Shown here: piece after piece, positions 11,659-21,265 of the stretch
Position numbering within the stretch: position 1 is the first letter of the stretch
How the letters are laid out: every line of letters starts with the position of its first letter
Origin: Climacium dendroides
Lineage: Eukaryota > Streptophyta > Bryopsida > Hypnales > Climaciaceae
Length of the DNA stretch: 64,000 nucleotides
NCBI GenBank assembly: GCA_950106755.1
Contig: OX467086.1
Span: 14,030,001-14,094,000 of the forward strand
Reading direction: 5' to 3'
Made by a program: the position numbers and the translations under genes
Notes under the pieces: model-generated
Databases searched by the model: none
What the model saw: the letters and a program-made list of their open reading frames with translations, nothing else
What the model was told of the DNA's origin: nothing

Positions 11659-12310
11659 TTATTAATGTCGTGCATAGCATGCATGACATCACCAATCCTC
11701 CCCTTAATGTCAAGAATGATGGAATCCACCGAAATATGCCAATCCCGGTCACGGTTGTGGTGTTTGCTGATGTAAGAGGTCCATGCCAGAAGTCTGTGGT
11801 TGCCGTCGCAAACGAAGAACTTAGACCCTTGAAAGTTATGGAGGCCTGGGGTGGAAGACAACATTGCATTGAATTTGTCGTTCTCTTCATTCCACATCGG
11901 CCCCCAAGCCTCTCTTTCTGCATCAGACACCATCTCACTCTCCCCTTGCTCATTAGTGAGGGACACATAAAAAACATTCGATCCATCTCTGTACCCATGA
12001 ACGAACTCCTGCTCAAATTTGGTAAGATCGCTTTGAAGTGCGGGTCTAACTATGGGCATTTGGACAAGGCGACACAATGGAATCCGAATCCGAGATATAG
12101 AGGTAGGTTTTAGGCGTAATTCGGCAATGGAGGCTACAGAGTTCACCTTCTGAGACCTCCTATAGGCGTCCTCGGTTTGGAATTTTTCTTCATCTTTCCC
12201 TTCGTCTTGGTGAATATTCTCAACCTCAATGTCAACATCAGCAGTGGTAACAAGCTCCATTGTATTCTCCAATACTTGAATTGGTGAACCTACTTCCACT
12301 TGCATCGAAG
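11659..12310 (-). CDS. Exon 2: ParB/sulfiredoxin-like domain
   Basis: The exon is open for more than 210 codons to a good donor (AATAA|GTGAGTG). After an acidic leader come a predicted strand (FYVSLTNEQGE) and the diagnostic FFVCDGNHRLLAW, matching the GxHR signature of ParB N-terminal domains, in which this segment binds nucleotide (CTP in bacterial ParB). The helical continuation runs through exon 3 (11569-11383). The 5' splice site of this exon is unclear, because the in-frame stop upstream and the available AGs do not agree in phase with exon 1. Assignment rests on the GNHR motif and surrounding hydrophobic pattern, so fold-level confidence is moderate. Confidence 0.6.
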
Positions 12311-12399
12311 TCATACAAGCCATCCGATAATGTCATTAGTAAGAAACAAGTCGAAGAGTAAGTCACTCATGAAGTACATGAACAATGAATGAACTACAT

Positions 12400-13283
12400 G
12401 TCCTGGGGTCCCCCAGCTCACTGGGTGACCTAGCACATCAACACAACCGCGCTCCCCCCTTCCCCTCGGCACCGAAGGCAAGGCCGGGGCAGGGGAGGCT
12501 TGATGCTGAATAAGGCAGACAGGAAAGAAAACAAGGTGACCCCCGAACGAAGCAGGGGCCACGGAGCTCACCTTCTCCGGAAAAACATCACACCAACCGC
12601 GCTCCCCCCTTCCCCTCGGCGCCGAAGCCAAGGTCGGGGTGGGGGAGGCCTGATGCTGAATAAGGCAGACAGGAAAGAAAATAAGGTGACCCCCGAACGA
12701 AGCAGGGGCCATAGAGCTCACCTTCTCCGGAAAAACATCACACCAATCGCGCTCCCCCCTTCCCCTGGGCGCCGAAGCCAAGGCCGGGGCGGGGGAGGCC
12801 TGATGCTAAATAAGGCAGACAGGAAAGAAAACAAGGTGACCCCCGAACGAAGCAGGGGCCACGGAGCTCACCTTCTCCGGAAAAACATCACACCAACCGC
12901 GCTCCCCCCTTCCCCTTGGCGCCGAAGCCAAGGCCGGGGCGGGGGAGGCCTGATGCTGAATAAGGCAGACAGGAAAGAAAACAAGGTGACCCCCGAACGA
13001 AGCAGGGGCCACAGAGCTCACCTTCTCCGGAAAAACATCACACCAACCGCGCTCCCCCCTTCCCCTGGGCGCCGAAGCCAAGGCCGGGGCGGGGGAGGCC
13101 TGATGCTAAATAAGGCAGACGGGAAAGAAAACAAGGTGACCCCCGAACGAAGCAGGGGCCACGGAGCTCACCTTCTCTGGAAAAACATCACACCAACCGC
13201 GCTCCCCCCTTCCCCTGGGCGCCGAAGCCAAGGCCGGGGCGGGGGAGGCCTGATGCTAAATAAGGTAGACAGGAAAGAAATGG
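12400..13283. repeat. GC-rich tandem array, 150-bp period, about 5.6 units
   Basis: The string GCTCCCCCCTTCCCC recurs at exactly 12451, 12601, 12751, 12901, 13051 and 13201, a fixed 150-bp period with very few substitutions per unit. A degenerate part-unit precedes it (about 12400-12440). Units are far richer in G+C than the flanks. Because 150 is divisible by three, open frames run through the array on both strands (plus 12500-13363, minus 12806-13081), but these repeat-derived frames show no domain and are probably not coding. The array lies in the first intron of the ParB-methyltransferase gene. Confidence 0.92.
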
Positions 13284-13518
13284 AGCAACCTAGAACCCTA
13301 AACCTTCTTAATTTTTCTGAGAGAACAAGGATTGAACGGAATGCAAAGTTTGAATACCTCTGAGCTCTGAGTTGTTGGTCCTTCTGTCGACTTCATGGAA
13401 TGGGTCACTTCTTCCTGATCGTTGTTGTTCTCATCGTGTTCTTCGCTTCCCCTCGCCTCCGCGGCTGTGCTTCTAGTTTTCCGTTTTTTCGCCATGTCCG
13501 CTTTCTAGGTTAGAAGAA

Positions 13519-13770
13519 CACTATAAGAAACCCATGTTTTTTACTGCGTTACGCTGTGACATCACCATTATTTTTGACGTCACTACGTTTTTGGACGAAC
13601 GCGCAGATCAGGGACAATTTTTTGTGATGTCATCTGAAACGTCATAATAGACGTCAGAAAATATAGGGATGTCACTTTGAACGGACGTGTTTTTCACTAT
13701 GTCAAAAAAAATAAAGGACGTTTCAGATGACGTCCAAAAAAACACGAATCGGCCACGTCAGCCACTGGTG
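13519..13770. repeat. Left terminus and subterminal repeats of the CACTA element
   Basis: After CACTATAAGAAA the first 250 bp contain repeated GACGTC/ACGTC and TGTCAC/GTGACA motifs in both orientations (for example around 13576, 13643, 13655 and 13726). In characterised CACTA elements such subterminal repeats are bound by the TNPA-type protein. The mirrored region at 26560-26863 carries the same motifs, as do internal patches near 21580-21690. Confidence 0.7.
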
Positions 13771-14218
13771 CGTCTTTCACTGCGGGCAGGTGCACTACTG
13801 TCACTGAGAGGGCAGGGGGGGTGCTGCCCTATAGGGAAAACACCTGATCAGTATAGGAAAGAGCTTGAGGCTGTAAAATTCAGGCTTTCTGGGAGGATGT
13901 GAAGTCATGGGTACAAGGTAGGATGAAAGTGACATAGACACATGTAATGACTCCACAAATGTGTTTTGGTGTTACAAGTCTAGGGTATGCCAAAATAAAA
14001 AGGATGTACAGAATTAAATATTTTAGGTCCTAAAACATGAAAGATGGGAAAGAAAAATGGAGACTCATTGGGATAACCTTATCATAGAGGTGAAGTTACG
14101 CAATATTATTTGGAGACAGGTTTTGAGAACAGAAAATGGGGATTATTTGGGAGTGTTGGGATCAATGTGACATTATTCCATTGGCTTTGAAATTGCAAAT
14201 TAGGCCCCATAAAATGGA

Positions 14219-14690
14219 GAGTGACTTGCAGTCCCCATAGTGAATTCCTTCCAATGTTTTTTGGATTTACGGAGTTGGGATAAAATTAAATGGGGAGAAT
14301 ATAGGGGTGTCCAGTTCAAATTCATTCCATTGGGATGGGGCTTGGGGGTCCCTCCCAATATGGGGGGGAATGGTAGTACGGGGAGTGCGAAGAAGTGCTT
14401 TTCATTGGGGGTTCATGGATGGCCCAAACAATTTGGGAGTAATTTGAAGTCCCCACAATGAATTCTTCCCAGTGCTTTTTGGATTTAGAGAGTTGGAAAA
14501 AAAATTTAAATGGTGAGAACATGGGGGGGTTATGGCCAAGTTCATTCCATTGGGTTGGGGCTCGGGGGTTTCCCCCAAAAAATTGGGGTGAATGGTCGTG
14601 TGGGAAGTGCCAGAAAGTGCTTTCCCACCTGGATTTAGGGATGGCCCAAACAATTTAGGAGTGACTTGCAGTCTCCATAGGGTGAAAGCA
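14219..14690. repeat. Two-unit G-rich direct repeat of about 220 bp
   Basis: The segment ATGGCCCAAACAATTT recurs at 14418 and 14641, and GAGTGACTTGCAGTC-like sequence at 14219, 14437 and 14659. This gives two diverged units of about 220 bp with long G runs. Two small plus-strand ORFs (14240-14461, 14458-14658) are products of the repeat and show no domain. Confidence 0.65.
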
Positions 14691-16348
14691 CATTACGCCC
14701 CCCTACAAAGTACGTCAAAAAAGTACTTTTTCAAGATGTATTAATATAACGTACTTTTTTTTAGATGAAATAAATATTATTTTCACTTTTCAATTGATCC
14801 AATTGGTAGGTACTTATGTAGAGAAGGTATTCTACCACATTCTAATCCAATTTAGTGTTTCATCCATCCTCTACAAAGTACTTTACCAACAACAAAAGTG
14901 TGTTAGGTTTGCAAAATAATTACAAATGACTTTGTACAGGCCAAATGAATGATCAAAAAAGCACAATAGTTTGTACAAAGATAGAATATGTATATACTAT
15001 GCAAGGGCTTCTTGGTGATAGTAGAACTATAATTACAATATCTATTGGAATGTGGAAGACAGATGGGCATTATCTTTTGCGGAGGAAAAAAGACACAAAA
15101 AATAATATTTACATTCATTTTTTGATGAGTAAAGCACTACATTCACATACTGTAGCATGGCTACTGCTTAAATCTCCAAAATTTTGAATATTTGTTTGAC
15201 TTTTTTCCTTGCTTCTATTCGTGAAGAATTACTTATGGTTTAGGGTAGTTTTAAACTTTCAACTTCATCTCTACTCTTCGTTTTCAAATTTTAAAACACA
15301 AGTTCTTCAACACTACTAAAGATTTCTGAAGGCAAGGGAGGGGCATTTCAAGTTTGTTTAATTTCCCTTTACTGCCTAAGAATTTTGAATTAGCCACTGC
15401 TGTCAAATAATTTTAATTACTTTCTTATAATTAAAAATTTTAAAAACTTTTTAAAAATTATAATTTTATTTTTAAAAAATTATGAATTAATATTATGTAT
15501 TGTGGCATGGTTTGCATAAAATGCTAATGTGGCGAATTCCCACAATCTAAGAACTTCAAGGAACTTGTGGGTTTTTTTGCCTTCGAATATCTTTTAATGT
15601 ATTCTAGAGTTAGAATATTTGACTTTGAATATTAATCTTAATCTCAAATTTGGGTACTACAGAGTTATGAACTTTAAATCTTTATGTTGGAAAATTGAGT
15701 TGAGAATCTAAGGGAAAAAATTCCCAATACTTCATTCTCATTTTCAAAAAAATCTTGAATAGAAAAAGGATCAAGATACAAGGCAAGTTTACATTATTAA
15801 TACCTCTAAGATAGCTGTCAATTGCACTAATCCCAATAGTGAGATTATTGTAGGAAGTAGAATTTGCATATAAGTTTCTTAAGGTTGGAAGTGACATGAA
15901 TAACTAGAAATTGTGTTAACACACTAAAATGCACTTCCAATAAATTCAAGTTCAAATGAAGATGTTCATTAAGAAATTCTTGTCTATAAGTATGTTACTT
16001 TGTAATGGCAAGAATCTACAAGCATCCATTTAAAGTTTATTTAAGTTCTAATGGTACTTCTACCAAGGTACTTTATATACTTCAAGTACTTAATGTCCAC
16101 TCAAAAATTGAAGAATTTCAGCAACGAGATGATGTCAAACTCCTCATTCTGACCACAATGGGCTGGTTTACCTTGTGTGATGCAAATTTTTTGGAATGGT
16201 ACAAAGGCATTTTTAAGAATATTGGATCCGAAGGGACTGATTTTAAGTGGGAATTGTGGGATTTCCGCAGGCCAGCTTTGGCCTTGCGGTTTCCTTCTTG
16301 CAACCTAGCTCCTTGTTGCAGATTGAGCGTCTCCAGCAGCGACGGAAG

Positions 16349-16485
16349 ATGCCGATCAGGAAGAACGGTGCGCATTGGCAATGGCGTCTCCGGGGTTTGG
16401 TCCAACCACGCATCTCCTCCTTGCTCGGATGCCTTGCTTTCGTCTCTCTCCTTTTGCTGCAACAATTTTTCATGCAATTGCATCC
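16349..16485 (+). pseudogene. Possible captured N-terminal exon with a membrane anchor
   Basis: From the ATG at 16349 a short frame gives a basic start (MPIRKNGAHWQWRLR) followed by a 16-18 residue hydrophobic stretch (LLGCLAFVSLLLLQQFFM), the pattern of a signal anchor. The local base composition is richer in G+C than its surroundings. The family L element inserted at 16486 interrupts it directly. Across the insertion (after 19908) lie two copies of a roughly 46-bp unit containing ATTGCATCCGCA. It may be a second captured host exon, possibly from the same gene as the reductase exons, but I cannot show that. Confidence 0.3.
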
Positions 16486-17630
16486 TGTCGCAGCACAGAG
16501 TAAGCAATTTCCCTATTATACTCACAAAAATCACTCTAGAGCATAACAAAATGACCCTAAAGATCGAACCCACGAGATCCTGTGAAGTAGCTAACTCTAA
16601 CAAGGAGATAAACTCAATTAAACCCCTCAATCTTACTTTTCCGGTTCTACTTTTAACGACCGGAACATCCAAAACCAACCGGAAAGCTTCGACCGGACTG
16701 TTTCCTACTTCCGGTTTTACTAATTCCCCGATCTCTGGACTGACTTCTCAATTTCTGGACCCTACAACTTCCGGTCCTATGTCCCTTCCTGGGCGGATCC
16801 GGTCTGGTCCCTACTTCCGTACCCGGTTTAGTTTTACCTCTGTTTTACCATCAGAGGGTTCGCCGCTTGCTCTTAAAAGTGGTAGGCCCACCACTCCTTC
16901 CGTGACTTATAGTGGCTGAAGACCCACTTTCCTATCCACTGATCCTCTAACTAACACGGATCCGGTTTGGTCCTTCACAATAATCTGGATAGCAACCCGA
17001 ATCACAGGTCACACAAAGACCCCCCGTACGATCCTCTCATACTACAACGACCTTGACACTAATCCGTTCCGTACGAAGTTGGGTGGCTACAAGTGCATCC
17101 GTCCGTTCCAACATCTACAAAAGTTCTTCCGTTCACAATGGTGGTAAGACCTCATAGGAGCCAGGACACTCGACCGGATTTCTTACCCAGGAGTTTTAGC
17201 GCAGCTAAGGAATCCCTCCCTCTCCGCCTAGCCTGATCAACAGATCTCTTACCCGGAATGCTAAACTTCTGTAGCTGCTGAGGCATTGGAATCCACTCCT
17301 AACTCTTCATAACCTACTCACATGTACCTAGAACCGGAAATATACATCAAGGGGAGAAACTCTACCAACACCTCCGTACTCACCTTCCTACTCTGACTCC
17401 GTGCACTCTTGCCAATACTCAGGAAAAATACACAGAAGTTAGTTTAAAGGGAAGTACACAAGGAAATGCCAAAAGAACTCTCTCTCTCGTCTCCAGCTCA
17501 GAGACTGTTTTATACAAAAAGCAAAAAGCAAAAAGTGAATACATGATTTCCGCCTCTAAAGGCGCTGACAATCCGGTCCTATCTTATCCTAACCGGATTC
17601 TATTCCGGTTCCTATCTATAAGTCCTATTT

Positions 17631-19326
17631 TTACAATCCTTCCTGTTCTGTCTCGTACACTCGGGATCCAATGGTAGGACTCTCATCAGGTCTCTCCAAC
17701 TGCTCGAAGACCTCATTTAGATTCCGGTTCCGTTCCCCATCCGTAGGTAGAGTCGGATGTTCTTCCTCAGCTTCCGGGGAGTCCAAATCTATCGGCTGAT
17801 GTCCGGTCGAGGGTGTATTCTTCTTGGCCCTGCTTGACTGGGGCGTCTTGTCCTTTCCCAGCTCCTGAGCTACGTCTTCCGGAAACAAGTCCGGAAGAGA
17901 AATTTCTAAGAGCCGGACCGGAATTTCTGTCAACTTCTGGCTACTCTCCACGATCCGGTCCGCTGACTCCCGTGCCTTGGATAGGAGCTTCTCCATCTGC
18001 TCCTCAAAATCGGTGAGGATATGCACCACCCTGGTTCCGGATATCTTCTTGTCCTTGTGCACCTCCTCTTCGAACAGGCGTGCCTTGGTGACTGCGGCTC
18101 CGGGTCCTCCAAGCACGTCCCTTACTTCCGCGGCCAACTTCTTCATTTCCTCCGCCATCTCCTTTGTAGCGGTGGCGTTCTCAAGCAGCGCGAATAATTC
18201 GGCCTTGAGGGTGTCCACCTCATCGTGCTGCCACTTGCTGTCCTCCTTTATCTTCCGGATTGATAACACTCTCAGCCACCTTCCGCAGCAACTGACTGTC
18301 CGGTTCTGCTCCGATTAATTCCGCGATCTCCCCGAGCGTCCGCCTCTTAACTTCCCAATCCGCCCGGATTCCGCAGAGGATCCCAACCAACTCGTCAAAC
18401 GGATCTTTGGTCCCGGATCCGGATGCCACATCCGGTCCAGTTGGAATCTCACTTCTGCACGGCTTCTGATGTCCCGGAGGCGTTCCTCGGTTCCGAGTCG
18501 GAGTGGTCTTCTGTCTCTTGTTGGGAACATAAGGTTCCTCCTCTTCCTCTTCTTCTTCTGCTTCTTCCTCCTCCTCGGTTTCGTTTCCGGAATCCGCTTC
18601 TTGGTCGGATTTGGATTCTCCGTACTTCATGGTCCGCTCCTGGGCCTTCTATACCTTCAGCTCCACTTCCATCAGTAGTTCCTGTTGCTGGTAGAGGTGG
18701 TACACATAAGGGCACAGTGGGGTAGCCCTACTTCTCCCCACTCTTGTAGTAAGCTGGGACACCAGATCAAAGAAGATCCGGCCCCAGTCTACTTTCCGGG
18801 TTCCGCTCAGCGCTCCGAAAATTGTGTTAGCCAAGGTGATAGTCACCCTAGTGGGCTTTTCCAGATGTAGAACCGGAACCAGGAACTGGAGTAGACGTCG
18901 CTCCCGGTCATCAAGGCAGTCTTCGACCGCGTAGCCGTCCTTCGGATTTACTATGCTTCCGAACTTGCCTTGGACAAAATCATCCTTCCGGTTGGCAAGG
19001 TCGAGTCCTCCTGGCCGGAATCCGTATACGTCCCGCCACAAAGCCTCGGTCCATTGGACCGGATTCCCTCTCAAGGTGTTATCGAACTGATTCGATGCGC
19101 CACTCAGGATTTCTCTAACCATCCTCTCATCTTTGAAACCCCAAGGTTTCAAAGATAACCCCTGACAACCCATCAACGACAGATCCTCTCTGAGCTCTCC
19201 CTGTTCCGGTTCCTTGGTCGGCATGACCGGAACTACTTTTCTAAGCTTTACTTCACTCGGGGGTGGGGTGTTAGAACCTCTCTTCCGGTTCAACCGCGGC
19301 ATGAGGGTAGCTCTACCCGGTTTCAC
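17631..19326 (-). pseudogene. ORF of family L copy 2, nearly intact
   Basis: The first part (19326-18649, 225 codons) opens with MKPGRATLMPRLNRKRGSN and holds the conserved domain: NTLRGNPVQWTEALWRDVY, the NPKDGY block, RRLLQFLVPVL, VTITLANTIFGAL and VDWGRIFFDLV. One in-frame TAG interrupts the frame just before the acidic Glu-rich linker (18630-18220). A one-base shift near 18262 then leads into a helical coiled-coil segment (18269-17631) ending in a disordered acidic tail. The protein would be about 560 residues. A TATA box lies about 290 bp upstream of the ATG. The absence of any enzymatic domain suggests a structural (Gag-like) or accessory role; that is inference. Confidence 0.7.
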
Positions 19327-19612
19327 TCTCTACAGTCCTAAAAAGGGAGCGCCAACACTTAGATGTTCCGCTCCGCCTGTAATCTACCCTACCGACGTGC
19401 TAACACTCTTAGCTTCTCACGTATCCGATCGCACTCAAGGTCTCACCCACTCATGTCCGGAGGAGAACTCTCCGTCTCACACCCTTCTCTCACTTCCGTA
19501 CCCTCTTGTACTCCCTCTCCCTAGCTGTGGTCAATGATAGAAACGTCAGGCGCTAAATCATGACACAACAACACGTGGAAATCCAGAGACCTGAAAATGG
19601 GCAGGGCCAGGC

Positions 19613-19620
19613 TTTATATA
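19613..19620 (-). promoter_or_regulatory. TATA box upstream of the family L ORF, copy 2
   Basis: The minus strand reads TATATAAA within GACTATATAAAGCCTGG, about 290 bp before the ORF's ATG and about the same distance from the element's 5' end. Its position suits a promoter that drives the internal ORF and is distinct from the second TATA-like box (17508-17514) located after the ORF. Confidence 0.5.
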
Positions 19621-20165
19621 GTCCTGACGCCCTGGACTGTCTTTATGACCGGTCGGATATCCGGTCCGGTTCTTGACATCCGGTTATCTCCCATCCGGTC
19701 AACAAGATTCCGGTTGGAAATACTATTCGGTTGTAAATCTAATCCGTTCCGCTTTGACCTAAAACCGGATTAGTTCCGTAAGGTAATTTTGGTGACTATT
19801 TTTGGATTTATTTTTCTTTCTAGATGAATCCGGATACCTATTTCTAATTTCCGGTTCGCTCAAAAGGGTAAACAAATAAAAATCAAAAATTTGAGTTGTC
19901 ATACATCCGCAGCCTTAAACTCAGTTGTCCGCTCATCTGAAGCTTCAATTGCATCCGCAACCCTAAACTCGGTTGTCCGCTTCACCTAAACTTGTTTCCT
20001 CTTTTTCTGTCATTCTATATCGATGTGCATTCTTTTGGTCCTGATGGTTTAGCGTAGAGTTTTGCATTTTTCTGAGGTTAAGGGCTTAAGGTTTAGGGTT
20101 TTGTGTAAAGCTTGATATATGGTTTTTGGAGAGAAATCAACAAAAGAATTGTGTTAAATAATCAG

Positions 20166-20825
20166 CTGCATCCAAGGCACTTGGGGTATGAGGTCACAAA
20201 GCAGCAATTCAACACGTCCTTACAGGACTTGGGAATCTTGTACGTCGACCTCTTTTTACTTCACTATCCTCAATGCTTTTCGGCCGTCTGTCATGACATG
20301 AAGCATGCTGGATCATGGCAGGAAAGGTGTGCCTACTTAATGTACCTTCTGCTTAATTGTAATCTGTAGTTGCAACTGTCAGCTTCAAGCTACGATCGAA
20401 GTGTGGGTTTTAGGGTATGGTTTTTAGGGCAGAACGCTAGTTCTTGTGTCCAACTTGTGCAGTAATACTAACTTATGGCCTATCTGCAGGTGGAAGGCTT
20501 TGGAAGAGTTGCATGATGAGCTCAAAATACGAGCAATCGGTGTAAGGACTATGTTTGCGAATCGTCTTGCGTCCTAAAACCCAAGCCGTTAACCGTCAAA
20601 ACTTGCTGATGATACGTATCTTACTGGAGACTTAATTCAGCACCAAGCTCTTAGAGACTTCTTGGATGTACTTTTAATATGTAATATCAATCTGAACCAA
20701 CATCCTTCTGCAGTTTAGACTTGCTGAAGAACTTTACAATGTTGTAGGTCAGCAACTTCAACAAAGTGGAGCTTCAAGAGCTTGTTGCCCTTGCAAGAAT
20801 TAAACCTTCCGTAGTACAAAGGCAG
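20166..20825 (+). pseudogene. Aldo/keto reductase exons captured by the CACTA element
   Basis: Three exons with GT...AG borders and consistent phase can be read: about 20166-20326, 20490-20541 and 20748-20825. Joined, they give the aldo/keto reductase signatures LHPRHLGYE, YVDLFLLHYPQCF, GSWQ and WKALEELHDELKIRAIGV-SNF. These cover the region after the catalytic Tyr/Lys part and the characteristic RAIGVSNF strand. The N-terminal barrel strands and the cofactor-binding C-terminus are missing, so no enzyme can result. Retained introns show capture at the DNA level, not through an mRNA. Frame is kept in all three pieces, which suggests a recent capture. No plausible start codon of its own is seen. 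Confidence 0.8.
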
Positions 20826-21265
20826 GTCGCTATTAACGTATTCTGTATATACTCTCGAACTGTTGTTCCTGCATTCGTTTTTTTGGTGAAAGATGGTAAC
20901 ATAGTTTTGCGTGGGTCTTTTGAATTTGTTTTTCTTGAGGTTGAATTGACACCTCCTTCATTGGAAACTGGTTTTATTGAAAATTTCATTTTTGTGGCAA
21001 TTTGGCAAGGGCGGCGTTCTTACATGCAGTCGCAAGGGACGCAACTCTCCACCGATCGGGAGCAACAAGGGTTCCAATCTTGCTAAGTCGCCTCATTAGA
21101 GGCTACAATACGTCTTGCAGCAAGTCGATTGCGCGCAGGTCTTCAGGTTGCCAGGATGCCTCCCCAATGTGTGACCTTTGTTATGGATGCTCATGTGCGT
21201 GTTTGTGTGTGAGGAGGGTGTAGGACGGTGAGTTCTGCGTGTAGTGGAGAGGGGCAGGTGAGAAA

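Larger units (their letters stand above)
7919..13495 (-). pseudogene. ParB-like domain / DNA methyltransferase fusion gene, 11 exons, three in-frame stops
   Basis: Exons read from GT...AG signals: 13495-13358, about 12310-11659, 11569-11383, 11281-11087, 11018-10784, 10638-10403, 10299-9609, 9517-9170, 8931-8655, 8544-8337, 8189-7919, ending in TGA. Junction phases agree from exon 5 onward and at 2/3 and 3/4. Joins 1/2 and 4/5 (off by one base) are unresolved. The product would be about 1,140 residues: basic N-terminus, ParB/sulfiredoxin-like domain with VCDGNHRLLAW (exon 2), helical region, charged linker (exon 7), then a methyltransferase fold in the order motif IV (DLVIADMPEG, exon 8) and motif I-like (VVIDCTAATG, exons 9-10). 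That is beta-class order. Both motifs deviate from DPPY and DPFxGxG, so activity is doubtful. In-frame TAG at 10173-10175 and 8803-8805 and TAA at 8405-8407 each fit a former Gln codon. A CACTA element lies 21 bp upstream of the ATG. Confidence 0.72.
16486..19903 (-). mobile_element. Family L LTR-like element, copy 2 (TSD CATCC)
   Basis: The boundaries are set by the perfect 5-bp duplication CATCC (16481-16485, 19904-19908). Read on the minus strand, the element begins TATGACAACTCAAATTTTTG, which aligns base by base with the start of copy 1 (TGTTGCAATGTGAATTTTTG), the terminal TG having become TA. It ends CTGTGCTGCGACA, as copy 1 does. No internal pair of LTRs is visible. The 3' non-coding kilobase (about 16490-17520) is strongly conserved with copy 1, more so than the ORF. 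The element is nested within the CACTA transposon and so is younger than that insertion. Confidence 0.85.

Noticed and set aside
12500..13363. 287-codon plus-strand ORF and its minus-strand counterparts across the tandem array
   Set aside because: They exist because the 150-bp unit lacks stops in those frames and its length is a multiple of three; no domain, splice context or codon pattern supports translation.
16005..16919. 304-codon plus-strand ORF spanning the left boundary of family L copy 2
   Set aside because: It crosses a transposon junction defined by a target duplication and shows no domain, so it is fortuitous.
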